35,021 nucleotides of DNA from ZC4RG30 sp965652645 (GCA_965652645.1 CBFGXE010000032.1:1-35021); one strand, 5' to 3'; counted from the first letter of the stretch, positions 14,571-23,144 are shown. Notes: generated from the sequence alone by a model not told the origin. Numbers and translations: made by a program.

Positions 14571-16526
14571 TTACGTAAGGGTCCCCGACTGCTCGACGGC
14601 GCCAAGATACGAGGTCACCACTTTTTCCAGCGCGGCCATCGTCAGCGGCTTGGCAAGATAGTCGGACATGCCCGCTGCAAGGCAGGCCTCCCGGTCACCG
14701 GGCATGGCATTGGCCGTCAGCGCGATGATGGGCGTGGACGGGCGGGCCTGGGTGGCCGCTTCCCGTTCCCGGATGCGCCGCGTGGCTTCGAATCCATCCA
14801 TGCCGGGCATCTGGCAATCCATCAGCACGAGGCTGAAGGGCTGTTCCTGGACCAGCCGGACTGCCTCGGCACCGCCAGAGGCCACGACCACGGCCAGCCC
14901 GAGGTTCTCGAGCATGGCCTGGGCAACAAGCTGGTTGATGCGGTTGTCCTCGACGAGGAGGACCTGGTGGCCGCTGGCGGCCTGTGCCGTGGCAGAACCT
15001 GGCTGAAGCCCGCGTGACCGCAAGTCGGACGGCGCGGCCCGCGACTTCGCGAGGCGCAGGTCGACCAGGAACCTGGAACCCCGGCCGAGCGCGCTCTCCA
15101 CATGGATGCTGCCCCTCATGATGCCCACCAGTCGGGCACAGATGGCCAGTCCCAGCCCCGTGCCGCCGTATTCGCGCGTCGTGCTGCCGTCGGCCTGGGA
15201 GAACTGCTCGAAGATCCGGCCCTGGGCTGCGGCGGGGATGCCGATGCCCGTGTCTTCCACGCTGATCGAGACCTGTAGGTCTGATGCCGTCTCCTGCAGC
15301 AGTGCCACCTGCACGGTGACCTGGCCGGTGTGCGTGAACTTCACCGCGTTGCTCACGAGGTTGCTCACGATCTGCCGCAGGCGGAACGGGTCGCCCCGCA
15401 CGTCCAGGTGCGCATCCTCGGGCACCAGGCGCGTGATGAGCTCCAGTCCCTTGCTGGCTGCCGGCTGGGCGAACATCGACACGGCCTCCCTGACGACCAC
15501 GCCCAGGTCGAAGTCGACGTCCTCCAGCGTGAGCTGGCCGGATTCGATGCGTGAGAAATCCAGGATGTCGTTGATGACGTCCAGCAGGTGGCGCCCGGAT
15601 ACCTGTACCGCCTCGGCCCACTGGCGCTGCCGTGGCGTCAGCTCACTGGCGATCAGCAGCTCGTTCATGCCGAGCACGCCATTCATGGGCGTGCGGATCT
15701 CATGGCTCATGGTGGCCAGGAATTCGCTCTTGGCCTGGCTGGCGGCTTCCGCGGCGTCCTTGGCATGCTGGAGCTGCGCGGTGCGCACCTTCACCTCGTT
15801 CTCCAGCTGGTCGCGATGCGCCGCCAGCCGGCGGTCGCGTTCCTGCAGCTGCTCCACCATGGTGTTGAAGCCATGGCCGAGGGAGTCCAGCTCGATGATG
15901 CCACTGGCCGGCATGCGCACGCCGTAATCGGCCTGCCCGGACACCCGCTCCATCGATTCGTTCAGCCGGTTCAGGGGTTGCAGCAGCGATGCGTTGAGCC
16001 GCCGCACCAGTGGACCGCTCACGGCCAGGCCGAGCAGGGCAACACCCAGGGTCGCGGCGAGCTGCCATGCGGTCTGCGCCTTGAGCCTGGCCATGCTGAC
16101 GGCCAGGACCAGCCGTCCGGCCACGCCGGGCTGGATCAGCGCCTCCTGGCCCAGCAGCAGGTAGTCGAAGCCGATCGACAGGTCGTGGATGGCCATCGGG
16201 TCGGGATCCGGCAGTTCAAATCCCGGGCGCTGGAAGCTGGCCAGCGGGCGGCCGTCGCTGCGATAGAGCACTGCGCCAGCGATATCCGGGGAGCTGCGCA
16301 GGGACTGCAGCAGGGCATCGGCTGCGGCGGCGTCCTCGAATGCCAGCGCCGCCGTGCTGTTCTCGGCCAGGATCCCTGCCTGCACGCGACTGGTGTTGAG
16401 CAGGGAGATGAGTCCCAGCACGCTGCTGCTGAAAACGAAGAGCACGGCCACCAGCCCCAGGGAGATGCCCAGGCTCAGGCGGTTGATGCGATGCAGGCGC
16501 CCCGCCAGCGTGAAGGGGGTCTTCAC
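14571..16526 (-). CDS. CHASE8-HAMP hybrid histidine kinase
   Basis: 651 residues from a GTG at 16526, supported by GGAGG seven bases upstream; it overlaps the YfiR-like stop by four bases. Domains in order are: membrane segment (17-42), periplasmic CHASE8 sensor (about 45-145), second membrane segment (151-173), HAMP (175-228), coiled coil, and HisKA with MSHEIRTPMNG (His275). The ATPase domain has N box RLRQIVSNLVSNAVKFT and G boxes DTGIGI and GGTGLGL. A receiver domain follows with LVLMDCQMPGMDG (Asp570). All key residues are present. CHASE8 proteins are usually signal partners of YfiR-type periplasmic inhibitors, as in YfiN, where the output is a GGDEF domain; here the output is a phosphorelay. 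No HPt domain or response regulator lies within the window. Confidence 0.93.
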   Translation of the reverse strand: MKTPFTLAGRLHRINRLSLGISLGLVAVLFVFSSSVLGLISLLNTSRVQAGILAENSTAALAFEDAAAADALLQSLRSSPDIAGAVLYRSDGRPLASFQRPGFELPDPDPMAIHDLSIGFDYLLLGQEALIQPGVAGRLVLAVSMARLKAQTAWQLAATLGVALLGLAVSGPLVRRLNASLLQPLNRLNESMERVSGQADYGVRMPASGIIELDSLGHGFNTMVEQLQERDRRLAAHRDQLENEVKVRTAQLQHAKDAAEAASQAKSEFLATMSHEIRTPMNGVLGMNELLIASELTPRQRQWAEAVQVSGRHLLDVINDILDFSRIESGQLTLEDVDFDLGVVVREAVSMFAQPAASKGLELITRLVPEDAHLDVRGDPFRLRQIVSNLVSNAVKFTHTGQVTVQVALLQETASDLQVSISVEDTGIGIPAAAQGRIFEQFSQADGSTTREYGGTGLGLAICARLVGIMRGSIHVESALGRGSRFLVDLRLAKSRAAPSDLRSRGLQPGSATAQAASGHQVLLVEDNRINQLVAQAMLENLGLAVVVASGGAEAVRLVQEQPFSLVLMDCQMPGMDGFEATRRIREREAATQARPSTPIIALTANAMPGDREACLAAGMSDYLAKPLTMAALEKVVTSYLGAVEQSGTLT

Positions 16527-17032
16527 CGCACGACCTCCGTTGCCAGCTTCAGCAGCTTGGAGCTCAGGCCGAGTTGCGCCTGCTGCGCAGCCTTCACGTT
16601 GGCCGAGAAGGTGATCTTGTCCACGGCGACGGTCATGTTGAGCATGACGCCCTGGCTGGTGGCGCCCACGCTTTCCGCAACGGTCAGTACCGGGACATCG
16701 CGCAGGCGTTCGGCAATGCCCGGCAGGTCGCCGGCTGCCGATCGGGAAATGAAGACAATCTGGCAGGTGTCGAGGGAATCAGCCCGTGGCGTGCGTTCGA
16801 TGGCGATCTGCCGGTGGTGCACCGCCTTGCCTTCGAGTTCATCGAGCTCGGGCCCGAAGGAATCCCGCCCATGGATGCACACCTTGAGCGTGCTGCCCAC
16901 CTCGGCCGGCCATTCGGTGAACAGTGCAAAGTTGTAGAGGAAGGCCGCCTTGAGCTGGTATTCGGAAGGCGCGGCGGCACGCGCGGGAACCGCGGCCGCA
17001 AGCGCGCCCAGCAGCAGGATTGCGGCACGCAT
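16523..17032 (-). CDS. YfiR-like (DUF4154) periplasmic regulator
   Basis: 169 residues with a signal peptide (MRAAILLLGALAAAVPARAAA). The mature part shows the DUF4154/YfiR pattern: SEYQLKAAFLYNFALFTEWP, LKVCIHGRDSFG, CQIVFISRSA, PVLTVAESVGATSQGVMLNM and a C-terminal KITFSANVKAAQQAQLGLSS. YfiR of Pseudomonas is a periplasmic repressor of the CHASE8 protein YfiN and responds to envelope redox and stress signals. The same control over the downstream CHASE8 kinase is the natural inference. Two cysteines remain in the mature part. The gene sits five bases after the receptor stop and overlaps the kinase start, so the three are one operon. Confidence 0.92.
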   Translation of the reverse strand: MRAAILLLGALAAAVPARAAAPSEYQLKAAFLYNFALFTEWPAEVGSTLKVCIHGRDSFGPELDELEGKAVHHRQIAIERTPRADSLDTCQIVFISRSAAGDLPGIAERLRDVPVLTVAESVGATSQGVMLNMTVAVDKITFSANVKAAQQAQLGLSSKLLKLATEVVR

Positions 17033-17037
17033 GGCCT

Positions 17038-19053
17038 TCAGAACCGGTAGCCCAGCTCGAACCTGGCGCTGCGCCCATCCTGCTCGAATGCGTTCTGCCA
17101 GTTGGACCGCGAGCCTGGCGTGGCGTAGTGCTTGTCGAAGAGGTTGTAGATGACCAGGGAGGCTTCGAGTCCCTTGCGCGCCGCGCTCCGGCCCAGCGAG
17201 AAGTTCGAGACCGTGTAACCACCGACGTGGCTGCCGTCATTGGTCAGTCGCCTGGAATCGTGGCGCAGTTCGTAGCTGGCCCGGATGCCGCCCCAGGGCA
17301 GCAGGCCGGAGAGGTTGACCTTGGCCAGCACATCCGGTGAATTGACCAGCGCGGCGCCGCTACGGTAGGCCACGTCCTGCAGCGAAAGACTGCTGCGCAG
17401 GCGCACGCCGGAAGCCCAGGTGCGATCCACTGACAATTCCGCGCCGCGGGCCGTGATCTGCTCGCCCGACTGGTATTGCGGAATCCCGTTGTCCGGGTGC
17501 AGGCCCAGCGCAATGAGATGCCTCATGTCCCACTGGTAGAGGGACGCGCGCAGCGTCGTCGCCTGGTCGAGGCGATGGTCGGCCACCAGCTCGAGCGTGT
17601 CGATGCGCTCGCCGCGCAGGGCCGGGTTGCCCACCAGCGACCCGCCATCGTCATAGTCGCGCTCGTAGGCATTGGGTGCGCGGTGCGCGCGCCCGTAGAG
17701 AGCCTTGAGCGTGGTCGCCGGCGTGGCCTGCCATATCAGTCCCGTGCGCGGGCTGGCGGCCGTGCCGGTCAGGTCATTGCGGTCGAGACGAAGTCCCAGC
17801 GTCGCCGTCAGGCGGGGCGAGACTGCCCATTCGTCCTGGGCATAAACGCCCAGGCGATAGCCGGGGCTGCTGATCAGGAGATTGTCGGCCGGGTCTCCCG
17901 TCACCGGAACCACCTGCTCGGAACGGGGTGACTCCTGCCCCTCGATTCCGGCCAGGAACTTGTGGTGGTCGAATGCGGTGTAGAGGACGCGCAGTTCGCC
18001 ACCATAGAGACGGCTCTGCGTATCCGAGGCAAAGTCTTCGCCGCCGTACCAGAGCAGCGTGCGGTACTGGAGAGACCTGCGGAACAGCCGCGCGGAAAGG
18101 GTGAGCCGGTCGCCAGCGAAGCGATCCTCGTACTGGAGCTGCGTCACCGCCAGCTTCGATTCAATGTACTGGCCGGGAGTGAGCGGGTCCGAGCGGAAGG
18201 CGCCCGTGGGATCCTGCTTCAGCCACGAACCGTAGGAATGCTCGATGGCCCACGGGCCGCGTCCCACCTGCGCGAACAGGCGCCGGGTCTTCTCGCCGTC
18301 CATGCCGGCCGCCACGCCCGAGATCCCGGCGGCGCCATAGTCGAAAAACAGGTCCTCGCCGGCGGAGTTCATGCCGGACACCGACAACAGCAGGTCCACG
18401 CCGTTGTCGAACCGCTTGCCCCAGCTTGCACGACCCTCGCGCAGGGACTGCGGGTGCTGGTAGGTGGCGGAGATCTCGCCGCCGTCCAGGTCGCGCGCCG
18501 GGCGCGTGATCACATTGACGACGCCGAACATCGCGTTCTGGCCATACACGGCGCCACCTGGCCCGGGGATGAACTCGATCCGTTCGATCAGGTCCATGTC
18601 GATCGGGAAAGCCTGGCCGGCAACGCCGCTGTCGTAGATCGGCTCATTGACGCGATTGCCGTTGATCATCACCAGCAGGCGCGTGTTGAAGTCCCCCGGC
18701 AGGCCGAATCCGCGGGCACCCAGCGAGGTGATCTGGCGGTTGTTGGTGGTGTGGATGCCGGGCAGGCTGGCCAGTGCCTCATCCAGCGTGCGCCAGCCGA
18801 ATGCCTGGATCTCCTGGCGCGTGATCACGACGGCGGCTGCGGCGACTTCGCCCTGCGCCTGGGCATATTTCGAGGCGCCGACGATCTTCAGTTCAAGCAG
18901 CTGTTCGAGGGACAGGACCGTGAGGTCGCGCAGCGCCTGTCCGTGGGCGGGCAACCCGAAGACCAGGGCCAGGCCCAGGGCTGCTGCCGGCTGCAGGCAC
19001 TTGCGTAGCGGAGCGCGTGCGCTGGACGCTGGCGGTCGCGGACTGTTCGGCAT
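17038..19053 (-). CDS. TonB-dependent outer-membrane receptor
   Basis: 671 residues from the ATG ending at 19053, which directly precedes a standard signal peptide (MPNSPRPP... ending GLPAHGQA); an ATG at 19092 would add 13 residues. The plug domain is clear: VVITRQEIQAFGWRTLDEAL, ARGFG, RLLVMINGNRVNEP, IERIEFIPGPGGAVYGQNA, FGVVNVITR. The 22-stranded barrel ends with NLFDKHYATPGS and a terminal FELGYRF, with the last Phe expected for BAM recognition. A typical TonB box is not obvious, though LSLEQLLELKIVGASK is the Vibrio/Shewanella-style N-terminus common in receptors coupled to YfiR proteins. The ligand (siderophore, sugar, peptide) cannot be told. Confidence 0.92.
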   Translation of the reverse strand: MPNSPRPPASSARAPLRKCLQPAAALGLALVFGLPAHGQALRDLTVLSLEQLLELKIVGASKYAQAQGEVAAAAVVITRQEIQAFGWRTLDEALASLPGIHTTNNRQITSLGARGFGLPGDFNTRLLVMINGNRVNEPIYDSGVAGQAFPIDMDLIERIEFIPGPGGAVYGQNAMFGVVNVITRPARDLDGGEISATYQHPQSLREGRASWGKRFDNGVDLLLSVSGMNSAGEDLFFDYGAAGISGVAAGMDGEKTRRLFAQVGRGPWAIEHSYGSWLKQDPTGAFRSDPLTPGQYIESKLAVTQLQYEDRFAGDRLTLSARLFRRSLQYRTLLWYGGEDFASDTQSRLYGGELRVLYTAFDHHKFLAGIEGQESPRSEQVVPVTGDPADNLLISSPGYRLGVYAQDEWAVSPRLTATLGLRLDRNDLTGTAASPRTGLIWQATPATTLKALYGRAHRAPNAYERDYDDGGSLVGNPALRGERIDTLELVADHRLDQATTLRASLYQWDMRHLIALGLHPDNGIPQYQSGEQITARGAELSVDRTWASGVRLRSSLSLQDVAYRSGAALVNSPDVLAKVNLSGLLPWGGIRASYELRHDSRRLTNDGSHVGGYTVSNFSLGRSAARKGLEASLVIYNLFDKHYATPGSRSNWQNAFEQDGRSARFELGYRF

Positions 19054-19169
19054 GAAGTGTCGTCCCGGAAACCTCACTGGAGGTGTTTGCATCCGGGATT
19101 CTAGGGAGTGCCGGGAGAGGGCCCGGCGAAGCCAGCCGGCAATTCCGGGAAATTAAGGGAAAGCCTGAT

Positions 19170-19187
19170 CCGGCCGTTGCAGGCCGG
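19170..19187 (-). terminator. Possible terminator downstream of the OmpA-like gene
   Basis: CCGGCC and GGCCGG (19170-19175, 19182-19187) form a 6-bp GC stem around a six-base loop, in the gap between the OmpA-like gene stop and the receptor start. On the minus strand a pyrimidine-rich run (GGCTTTCCCTT) follows. It is a weak but plausible end for the OmpA-like transcript. Confidence 0.35.
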
Positions 19188-19212
19188 TTGATGTCGTGGC
19201 GGCTTGGCGAGC

Positions 19213-19848
19213 TCAGGGCCAGTTGAAACGAACCCCGAACGAAATCCGTCGGGCGTCCTTTCCGAAGGCCTTGTCAACGTAGTCGTAACCCGCGCGCAGG
19301 GCCCAGGCGTCGTTGAGTGATGCCACTGCGCCTATTCCGGCGGCCAGGCTGGTGCGGGAATCGGTGCCAAGCAGGTTGTTGAATCCCAGGCTGCCGGTTA
19401 CGGATCCCCTGATCCTGGTTTCAGTCTTGCCGATGAAGGCACCGGCACGCCCCTCGATCGACAGCCTTTCATGTACCGGCCAAGTTCCGGCCAGCGCAAG
19501 CAGCACACCGCTGGACTGTACGCCGATCCTTGCATTCGTGACGGGAGGGCTGAGCTGGTTCTCGATGTCGTAGCTGCCTTCCCCGAGATCCAGGAATGCG
19601 CCTTCCACGGCCAGGTGATCAGTGAACCGCCATCCGATCGTGATCCCGAAGCCGGTGGCGCTGCGGTCGCGACCAGTGGGCTGGAATCCGGCTTCCTCGA
19701 TCCCCGTCGAATCCAGTCCGACCCGGGAGCGGGATATATCCAGCACGGCATAGGGAGGGGGTGGCAGGGCGAAAGCCTGTGGCGCCAGGGCGCAGAGTGC
19801 GATTGCCACCAGTGATGTGGATCTGTTCCGGAGCATTGTTCTGGTCAT
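19213..19848 (-). CDS. OmpA-like eight-stranded outer-membrane barrel protein
   Basis: 211 residues from the ATG ending at 19848. A signal peptide (MTRTMLRNRSTSLVAIALCA ending PQAFA) precedes a pattern of alternating amphipathic strands: GFGITIGWRFTDHLAVEGAFL, ERLSIEGRAGAFIGKTE, LAAGIGAVASLNDAWALRAGY and the closing RRISFGVRFNWP. This is the usual look of OmpA/OmpW-like or Opa-like small barrels. No peptidoglycan-binding OmpA domain follows. It is transcribed towards the TonB receptor operon but separated by 159 bases with a possible terminator, so it is probably independent. Confidence 0.82.
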   Translation of the reverse strand: MTRTMLRNRSTSLVAIALCALAPQAFALPPPPYAVLDISRSRVGLDSTGIEEAGFQPTGRDRSATGFGITIGWRFTDHLAVEGAFLDLGEGSYDIENQLSPPVTNARIGVQSSGVLLALAGTWPVHERLSIEGRAGAFIGKTETRIRGSVTGSLGFNNLLGTDSRTSLAAGIGAVASLNDAWALRAGYDYVDKAFGKDARRISFGVRFNWP

Positions 19849-20078
19849 GGCGGCAGGATACCCCTCAAGAACCTCTCGACGCATTTGTGGCGACGATGCG
19901 CGTCGTACCGGGTGGGGGTGATTCGCTGGGTGTTATGAGGGGCAGCCTGGTGAAGCGGGGCGATGGCGGCCGGGCCTTCACGAACCGCAGTACGAGCCGA
20001 CCGGGCAGGCATGCAGACCGGCTATGCTGTACGCGACTGGATGGCGCGCGTGCCGTAAAGCCAGACGAAGGGGGGTTC

Positions 20079-20978
20079 ATGCCAGATCACAACAGGCCGG
20101 CAACCAGGCCTCTGCTCGCACTGTTTGCGCTTTTCGTAACTGCAGCCTCCCAGCCAGCGGCGGCGGCACAGTCCTGCGACCGCTCCTGCCTGGCCGACCT
20201 GCTCAGCACCTATGTGGACGCCCTCGTGGCCCGTGATCCTTCGCGGCTGCCCCTGGCGGAGAAGGTGCGTATCACCGAGGACTCCAGGGACATCCGCCTT
20301 GGAGACGGGCTCTGGAAGACCGTCACCGGCAAGGGAACCTTCCGCCACGACTACCTGGACACCACCAGGCAGGTGGCGGCCAGCCACGTGGTGGTGCTCG
20401 AGGGCCAGGCCCAGGCGCTGCTCTCCGTGCTGCTGCACGTGGAGGATCGCAGGATCGCCGGCATCGAGACCCTGGTCCAGCGCATCACCCCCGAGTCGCG
20501 CTTCCAGCCCACCGAGCTGGGCAAGCCGGTGCGTGGCATGGACGACCCGGTTCCCCGCGGCCAGCGCCAGTCGCGCAAGGAAATGATCCGCATCGCGCTC
20601 ACCTACACGGAGGGGCTGCGCGTGGGCAACTTCACCGATGCCGGCACGCCCTTCGCGCCCGGCACCTACCGCGTCGAGAATGGCATGATCACGGCAGGTC
20701 CCGGATGCGGCCGTGCCGACTGCGGGCTGTATGCGCAGAACATCATCCTGCATCCGGGCATCATCGCCAGCGTGGCGGCGGTGGACGAGGAGAACGGCGT
20801 GGTGCTGCTGTGGATGAACTTCGGCCTCACCGGCAATTCCTACGGCGAGGGCAACGCGCTGGTGACCTTCGAGGCATTCAAGGTGTGGGGTGGGCAGATC
20901 CATTCCATCAATGCGTTCTTCAAGGGCCTGCAGATGGCTACGGCGCGATACTGGCCGTCCACGGATCCGGTGAAGTAG
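20079..20978 (+). CDS. Exported protein with two NTF2-like halves (paralogue 1)
   Basis: 299 residues from the ATG at 20079, preceded by GAAGGGGGG. A signal peptide ends at PAAAAQ. The mature protein reads as two NTF2/SnoaL-like cone folds. The first is CDRSCLADLLSTYVDALVARDPSR through LLSVLLHVEDRRIAGIETLVQR. The second runs from KEMIRIALTYTEGLRVGN to FEAFKVWGGQIHSINAFF. Two cysteine motifs, CDRxCL near the mature N-terminus and GCGRADC in the second half, recur in the next gene. No catalytic residues can be assigned. I do not recognise a named family beyond the fold resemblance. The next gene starts 27 bases later and is a clear paralogue. Confidence 0.75.
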   Translation: MPDHNRPATRPLLALFALFVTAASQPAAAAQSCDRSCLADLLSTYVDALVARDPSRLPLAEKVRITEDSRDIRLGDGLWKTVTGKGTFRHDYLDTTRQVAASHVVVLEGQAQALLSVLLHVEDRRIAGIETLVQRITPESRFQPTELGKPVRGMDDPVPRGQRQSRKEMIRIALTYTEGLRVGNFTDAGTPFAPGTYRVENGMITAGPGCGRADCGLYAQNIILHPGIIASVAAVDEENGVVLLWMNFGLTGNSYGEGNALVTFEAFKVWGGQIHSINAFFKGLQMATARYWPSTDPVK

Positions 20979-21005
20979 AAGAAGCTCGAACAGGAGGGGA
21001 GGGGG

Positions 21006-22088
21006 ATGATGAAACACTTCAAGCTGCTGGTGGCAGGCGCAGCGCTGCTCGCCGTCGCGGGCTGCAGCAAGGCACCGGTTGATGCCACGGGCTGCGATCG
21101 CGCCTGCCTCGACGGCATGCTCACTTCATACCTGGACGCGGTCATTGCACATGATCCATCCAGGGCGCCGCTGGTGACCGGCTTCCGCCAGACCGAGAAC
21201 GCCATCAACGTGGCGCCGGGGCAGGGTGTGTGGCAGACCGTCACCGCACTGGGAGAAGTGCAGCGGCGGTATTTCGATCCGGTGACGGAGCAGGCCGGCT
21301 ACTACGGCACCGTGATGGAAGGCGATGCAACCGCCATCGTCACCGTGCGGCTGCGGGTGGAGAACAAGGAACTCACCGAGGCGGAGTGGTACATCGCGCG
21401 CGCGAACGACCCGGGCCTGAACGGGCCGGTACTGCACAATCCCGAATACCTCGCGCTGCATCCACCACGCCAGGGGGCGCCGTCGGAAGGCAGGATCGTC
21501 GACCGCGCCACGCTGGGCCGCATTGTCGACAGCTACTTCGATGCGATCACCTCGCATGACGGTTCAATAGCGCTTACCCACAAGGGCTGCGGTCGCGCCG
21601 AGAACGGCCACCCGGCTCCGGGAGGCGACTTCCTGCCGCCGGCACCGCCGCGTCCCGGCCAGCAGGCAGGTCCTCCGGGTCCCCCGGGCGGCGGCAGGCA
21701 GGGCGGTCCGCCGGGTGCGCAGGGTGGTCCGCCGGGCCGGCAGGGCGGCCCTCCGGGTGCGCCGCCTGCCGGTGGGGGGACGATGGACTGCGTCACCGGC
21801 CTGCAGAACTTCAATGCGGTCATGGTGGCGGCCCGCCGCATGCCGCTCATCGACGAAGAGCAGCAGGTGGTGATGGCCACAGGTGTGTTCATCCGTCGGC
21901 CGGGTTCGCCCACGCGGCGGCTGGCATCGGCCTGGTGGTTCATGATCGACGACGCGAAGATCCGCACCACCTACACGGCGATGTTCTATCCACCGCCGGA
22001 CCTGGCCGTGCCGAACTGGCCGCCGTATGACGGCAACTGGCCCCTGCCGGCCCCGGCGGCGACGCCTGCGCCGCCTCAGCGACCGTAG
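21006..22088 (+). CDS. Lipoprotein paralogue with collagen-like insert (paralogue 2)
   Basis: 360 residues with a very strong ribosome site (GGAGGGGAGGGGG); ATG at 21006, with 21009 also possible. Lipobox VAGC puts the lipid on Cys20. The first half aligns by eye with paralogue 1 (CDRACLDGMLTSYLDAVIAHD against CDRSCLADLLSTYVDALVARD, and GVWQTVTALGEVQRRYFD against GLWKTVTGKGTFRHDYLD). The second half keeps GCGRA and a later DC but is split by a Pro/Gly-rich stretch (residues 210-258). This includes three 7-residue units of the type QGGPPG plus A or R. The C-terminus is Pro-rich as well. One paralogue is soluble and the other is membrane-anchored, which suggests a working pair in the periplasm. 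Confidence 0.78.
   Translation: MMKHFKLLVAGAALLAVAGCSKAPVDATGCDRACLDGMLTSYLDAVIAHDPSRAPLVTGFRQTENAINVAPGQGVWQTVTALGEVQRRYFDPVTEQAGYYGTVMEGDATAIVTVRLRVENKELTEAEWYIARANDPGLNGPVLHNPEYLALHPPRQGAPSEGRIVDRATLGRIVDSYFDAITSHDGSIALTHKGCGRAENGHPAPGGDFLPPAPPRPGQQAGPPGPPGGGRQGGPPGAQGGPPGRQGGPPGAPPAGGGTMDCVTGLQNFNAVMVAARRMPLIDEEQQVVMATGVFIRRPGSPTRRLASAWWFMIDDAKIRTTYTAMFYPPPDLAVPNWPPYDGNWPLPAPAATPAPPQRP
21699..21761 (+). repeat. Three in-frame 21-bp repeats encoding QGGPPG(A/R)
   Basis: Units at 21699-21719, 21720-21740 and 21741-21761 differ at several positions (third bases, Ala/Arg, and a final Gln-to-Pro context). They lie inside a longer Gly/Pro-rich tract (21633-21779) with short GPP triplets. The 21-base period keeps the frame, so copy number could change without disrupting the gene. 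Confidence 0.75.
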
Positions 22089-23143
22089 AAGAACTGCGGC
22101 TCGGAGCGTTGGTGGGAAGGGATTCCCGCCTCCTGCTCCAGCTGCTCGACTTCCCGGGTCACTTCCTTGTGCAGCTTGCGCCAGTCAAGTTGCGGCACGG
22201 TCTTGTCCGGGTGCGCCTCAAGGACCTTGTGGAAGGAGCGCCCGAAAAGGGTGGTGTCGCCACTGCTGTCGCAGCCGAAGCTGGTGCGATCCGCGCGCGC
22301 GGCGGTGATCACGGTCACCTTCTTCACGTTCCGCAGTGTCTCGTCGGGGCCGGGGGCCTCCTTGCGAGGCAGGACGAAGCCGCCGGAATAGCAGGCCTGG
22401 ATCACGACCACCTTGCGGGCCCTGGCAGGGAACTCCCTGAGGGCATTGGCCAGCAGCGCGGGCGTGAACATGTGTTCGTGCGGGTCGATGCCGGGCGTGA
22501 GCCGCGACTGGTACAGGCGCGAGAAATAATTGGCCCAGCCCCAGCGTCCATCGTCCACGCGTACGCCTTCCATGGAGACCTGGAAAGGCGCCACCCAGGG
22601 ATAGGCCTCCGAGTTGCTGTCGGCGCGCGCCTCCGAGATGGCCTGCTGCAGGAAGGCTCCCTGGGGATCGATCGACCTCACCACCTGTTCCGACAGGTTG
22701 ATGATCGGCGGCGTGCCGTGGCTGGTGATGTAGAGGAAGAAATCCTTCGCGGGATAGTCCTGCGCAACCTGCCTCAGCGCAGCCAGTACTTCCGGTGGCG
22801 ATGCCAGGTGACAGGGCTCCAGGGCTTCGGCCAGGATGAGGAACTGCCAGGTGTCATCGGTCTGTTCCGGCGGCGGGGGAGTGAAGAAACATTCGATCTG
22901 TTCCGCCGTGTAGCCCCTGGCGAGCCAGAGCGCACGCTGGTCGACCACCTCCTGCGCGAAGTTGGCGATGTCCCGCGCGCCGGCCACGAGAAAGATGCGT
23001 GCCTCGGGAGAAATCGGTGCCGACGATGGCTGCAGCCAGCGGCCGATCGGTGGTTCCCGGAACAGGTTCGGTCCGGCAAATCGTTCGGCAGCGGGCGACA
23101 GACCCGTGGCCAGCAGGCTGGCGAGCAGCAGCGGCCAACGCAT
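22076..23143 (-). CDS. Exported C13-family (legumain-like) cysteine peptidase
   Basis: 355 residues from the ATG ending at 23143. A signal peptide (MRWPLLLASLLATGLSPAA) leads into a caspase-like fold. RIFLVAGARDIANFAQEVVDQ is the first strand, FFLYITSHGTP carries the catalytic His (142) and KVVVIQACYSGGFV carries the catalytic Cys (251). ARADRTSFGCDSSGDTTLFGRSF is the family's substrate-pocket region. Peptidase family C13 includes legumains (Asn-specific endopeptidases) and GPI transamidases; bacterial members are mostly exported and uncharacterised. The start codon comes one base after the stop of a 43-codon gene that bears the only strong ribosome site, so translation is coupled. The 3' end overlaps the convergent paralogue 2 by 13 bases. 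Confidence 0.88.
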   Translation of the reverse strand: MRWPLLLASLLATGLSPAAERFAGPNLFREPPIGRWLQPSSAPISPEARIFLVAGARDIANFAQEVVDQRALWLARGYTAEQIECFFTPPPPEQTDDTWQFLILAEALEPCHLASPPEVLAALRQVAQDYPAKDFFLYITSHGTPPIINLSEQVVRSIDPQGAFLQQAISEARADSNSEAYPWVAPFQVSMEGVRVDDGRWGWANYFSRLYQSRLTPGIDPHEHMFTPALLANALREFPARARKVVVIQACYSGGFVLPRKEAPGPDETLRNVKKVTVITAARADRTSFGCDSSGDTTLFGRSFHKVLEAHPDKTVPQLDWRKLHKEVTREVEQLEQEAGIPSHQRSEPQFFYGR

Positions 23144-23144
23144 C

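Noticed and set aside
12946..14661. A 571-codon plus-strand frame opposite the cytochrome c-PQQ dehydrogenase gene
   Set aside because: The opposite strand has a complete, motif-rich enzyme; the plus-strand translation shows low-complexity Gly/Ala/Arg sequence.
14571..16526. The CHASE8 protein as a diguanylate cyclase like YfiN
   Set aside because: There is no GGDEF sequence; the output is HisKA, HATPase and receiver domains.
21699..21761. Short tandem repeats as a CRISPR array
   Set aside because: Repeats are contiguous, in frame, and encode a Gly/Pro-rich protein segment; there are no spacers.
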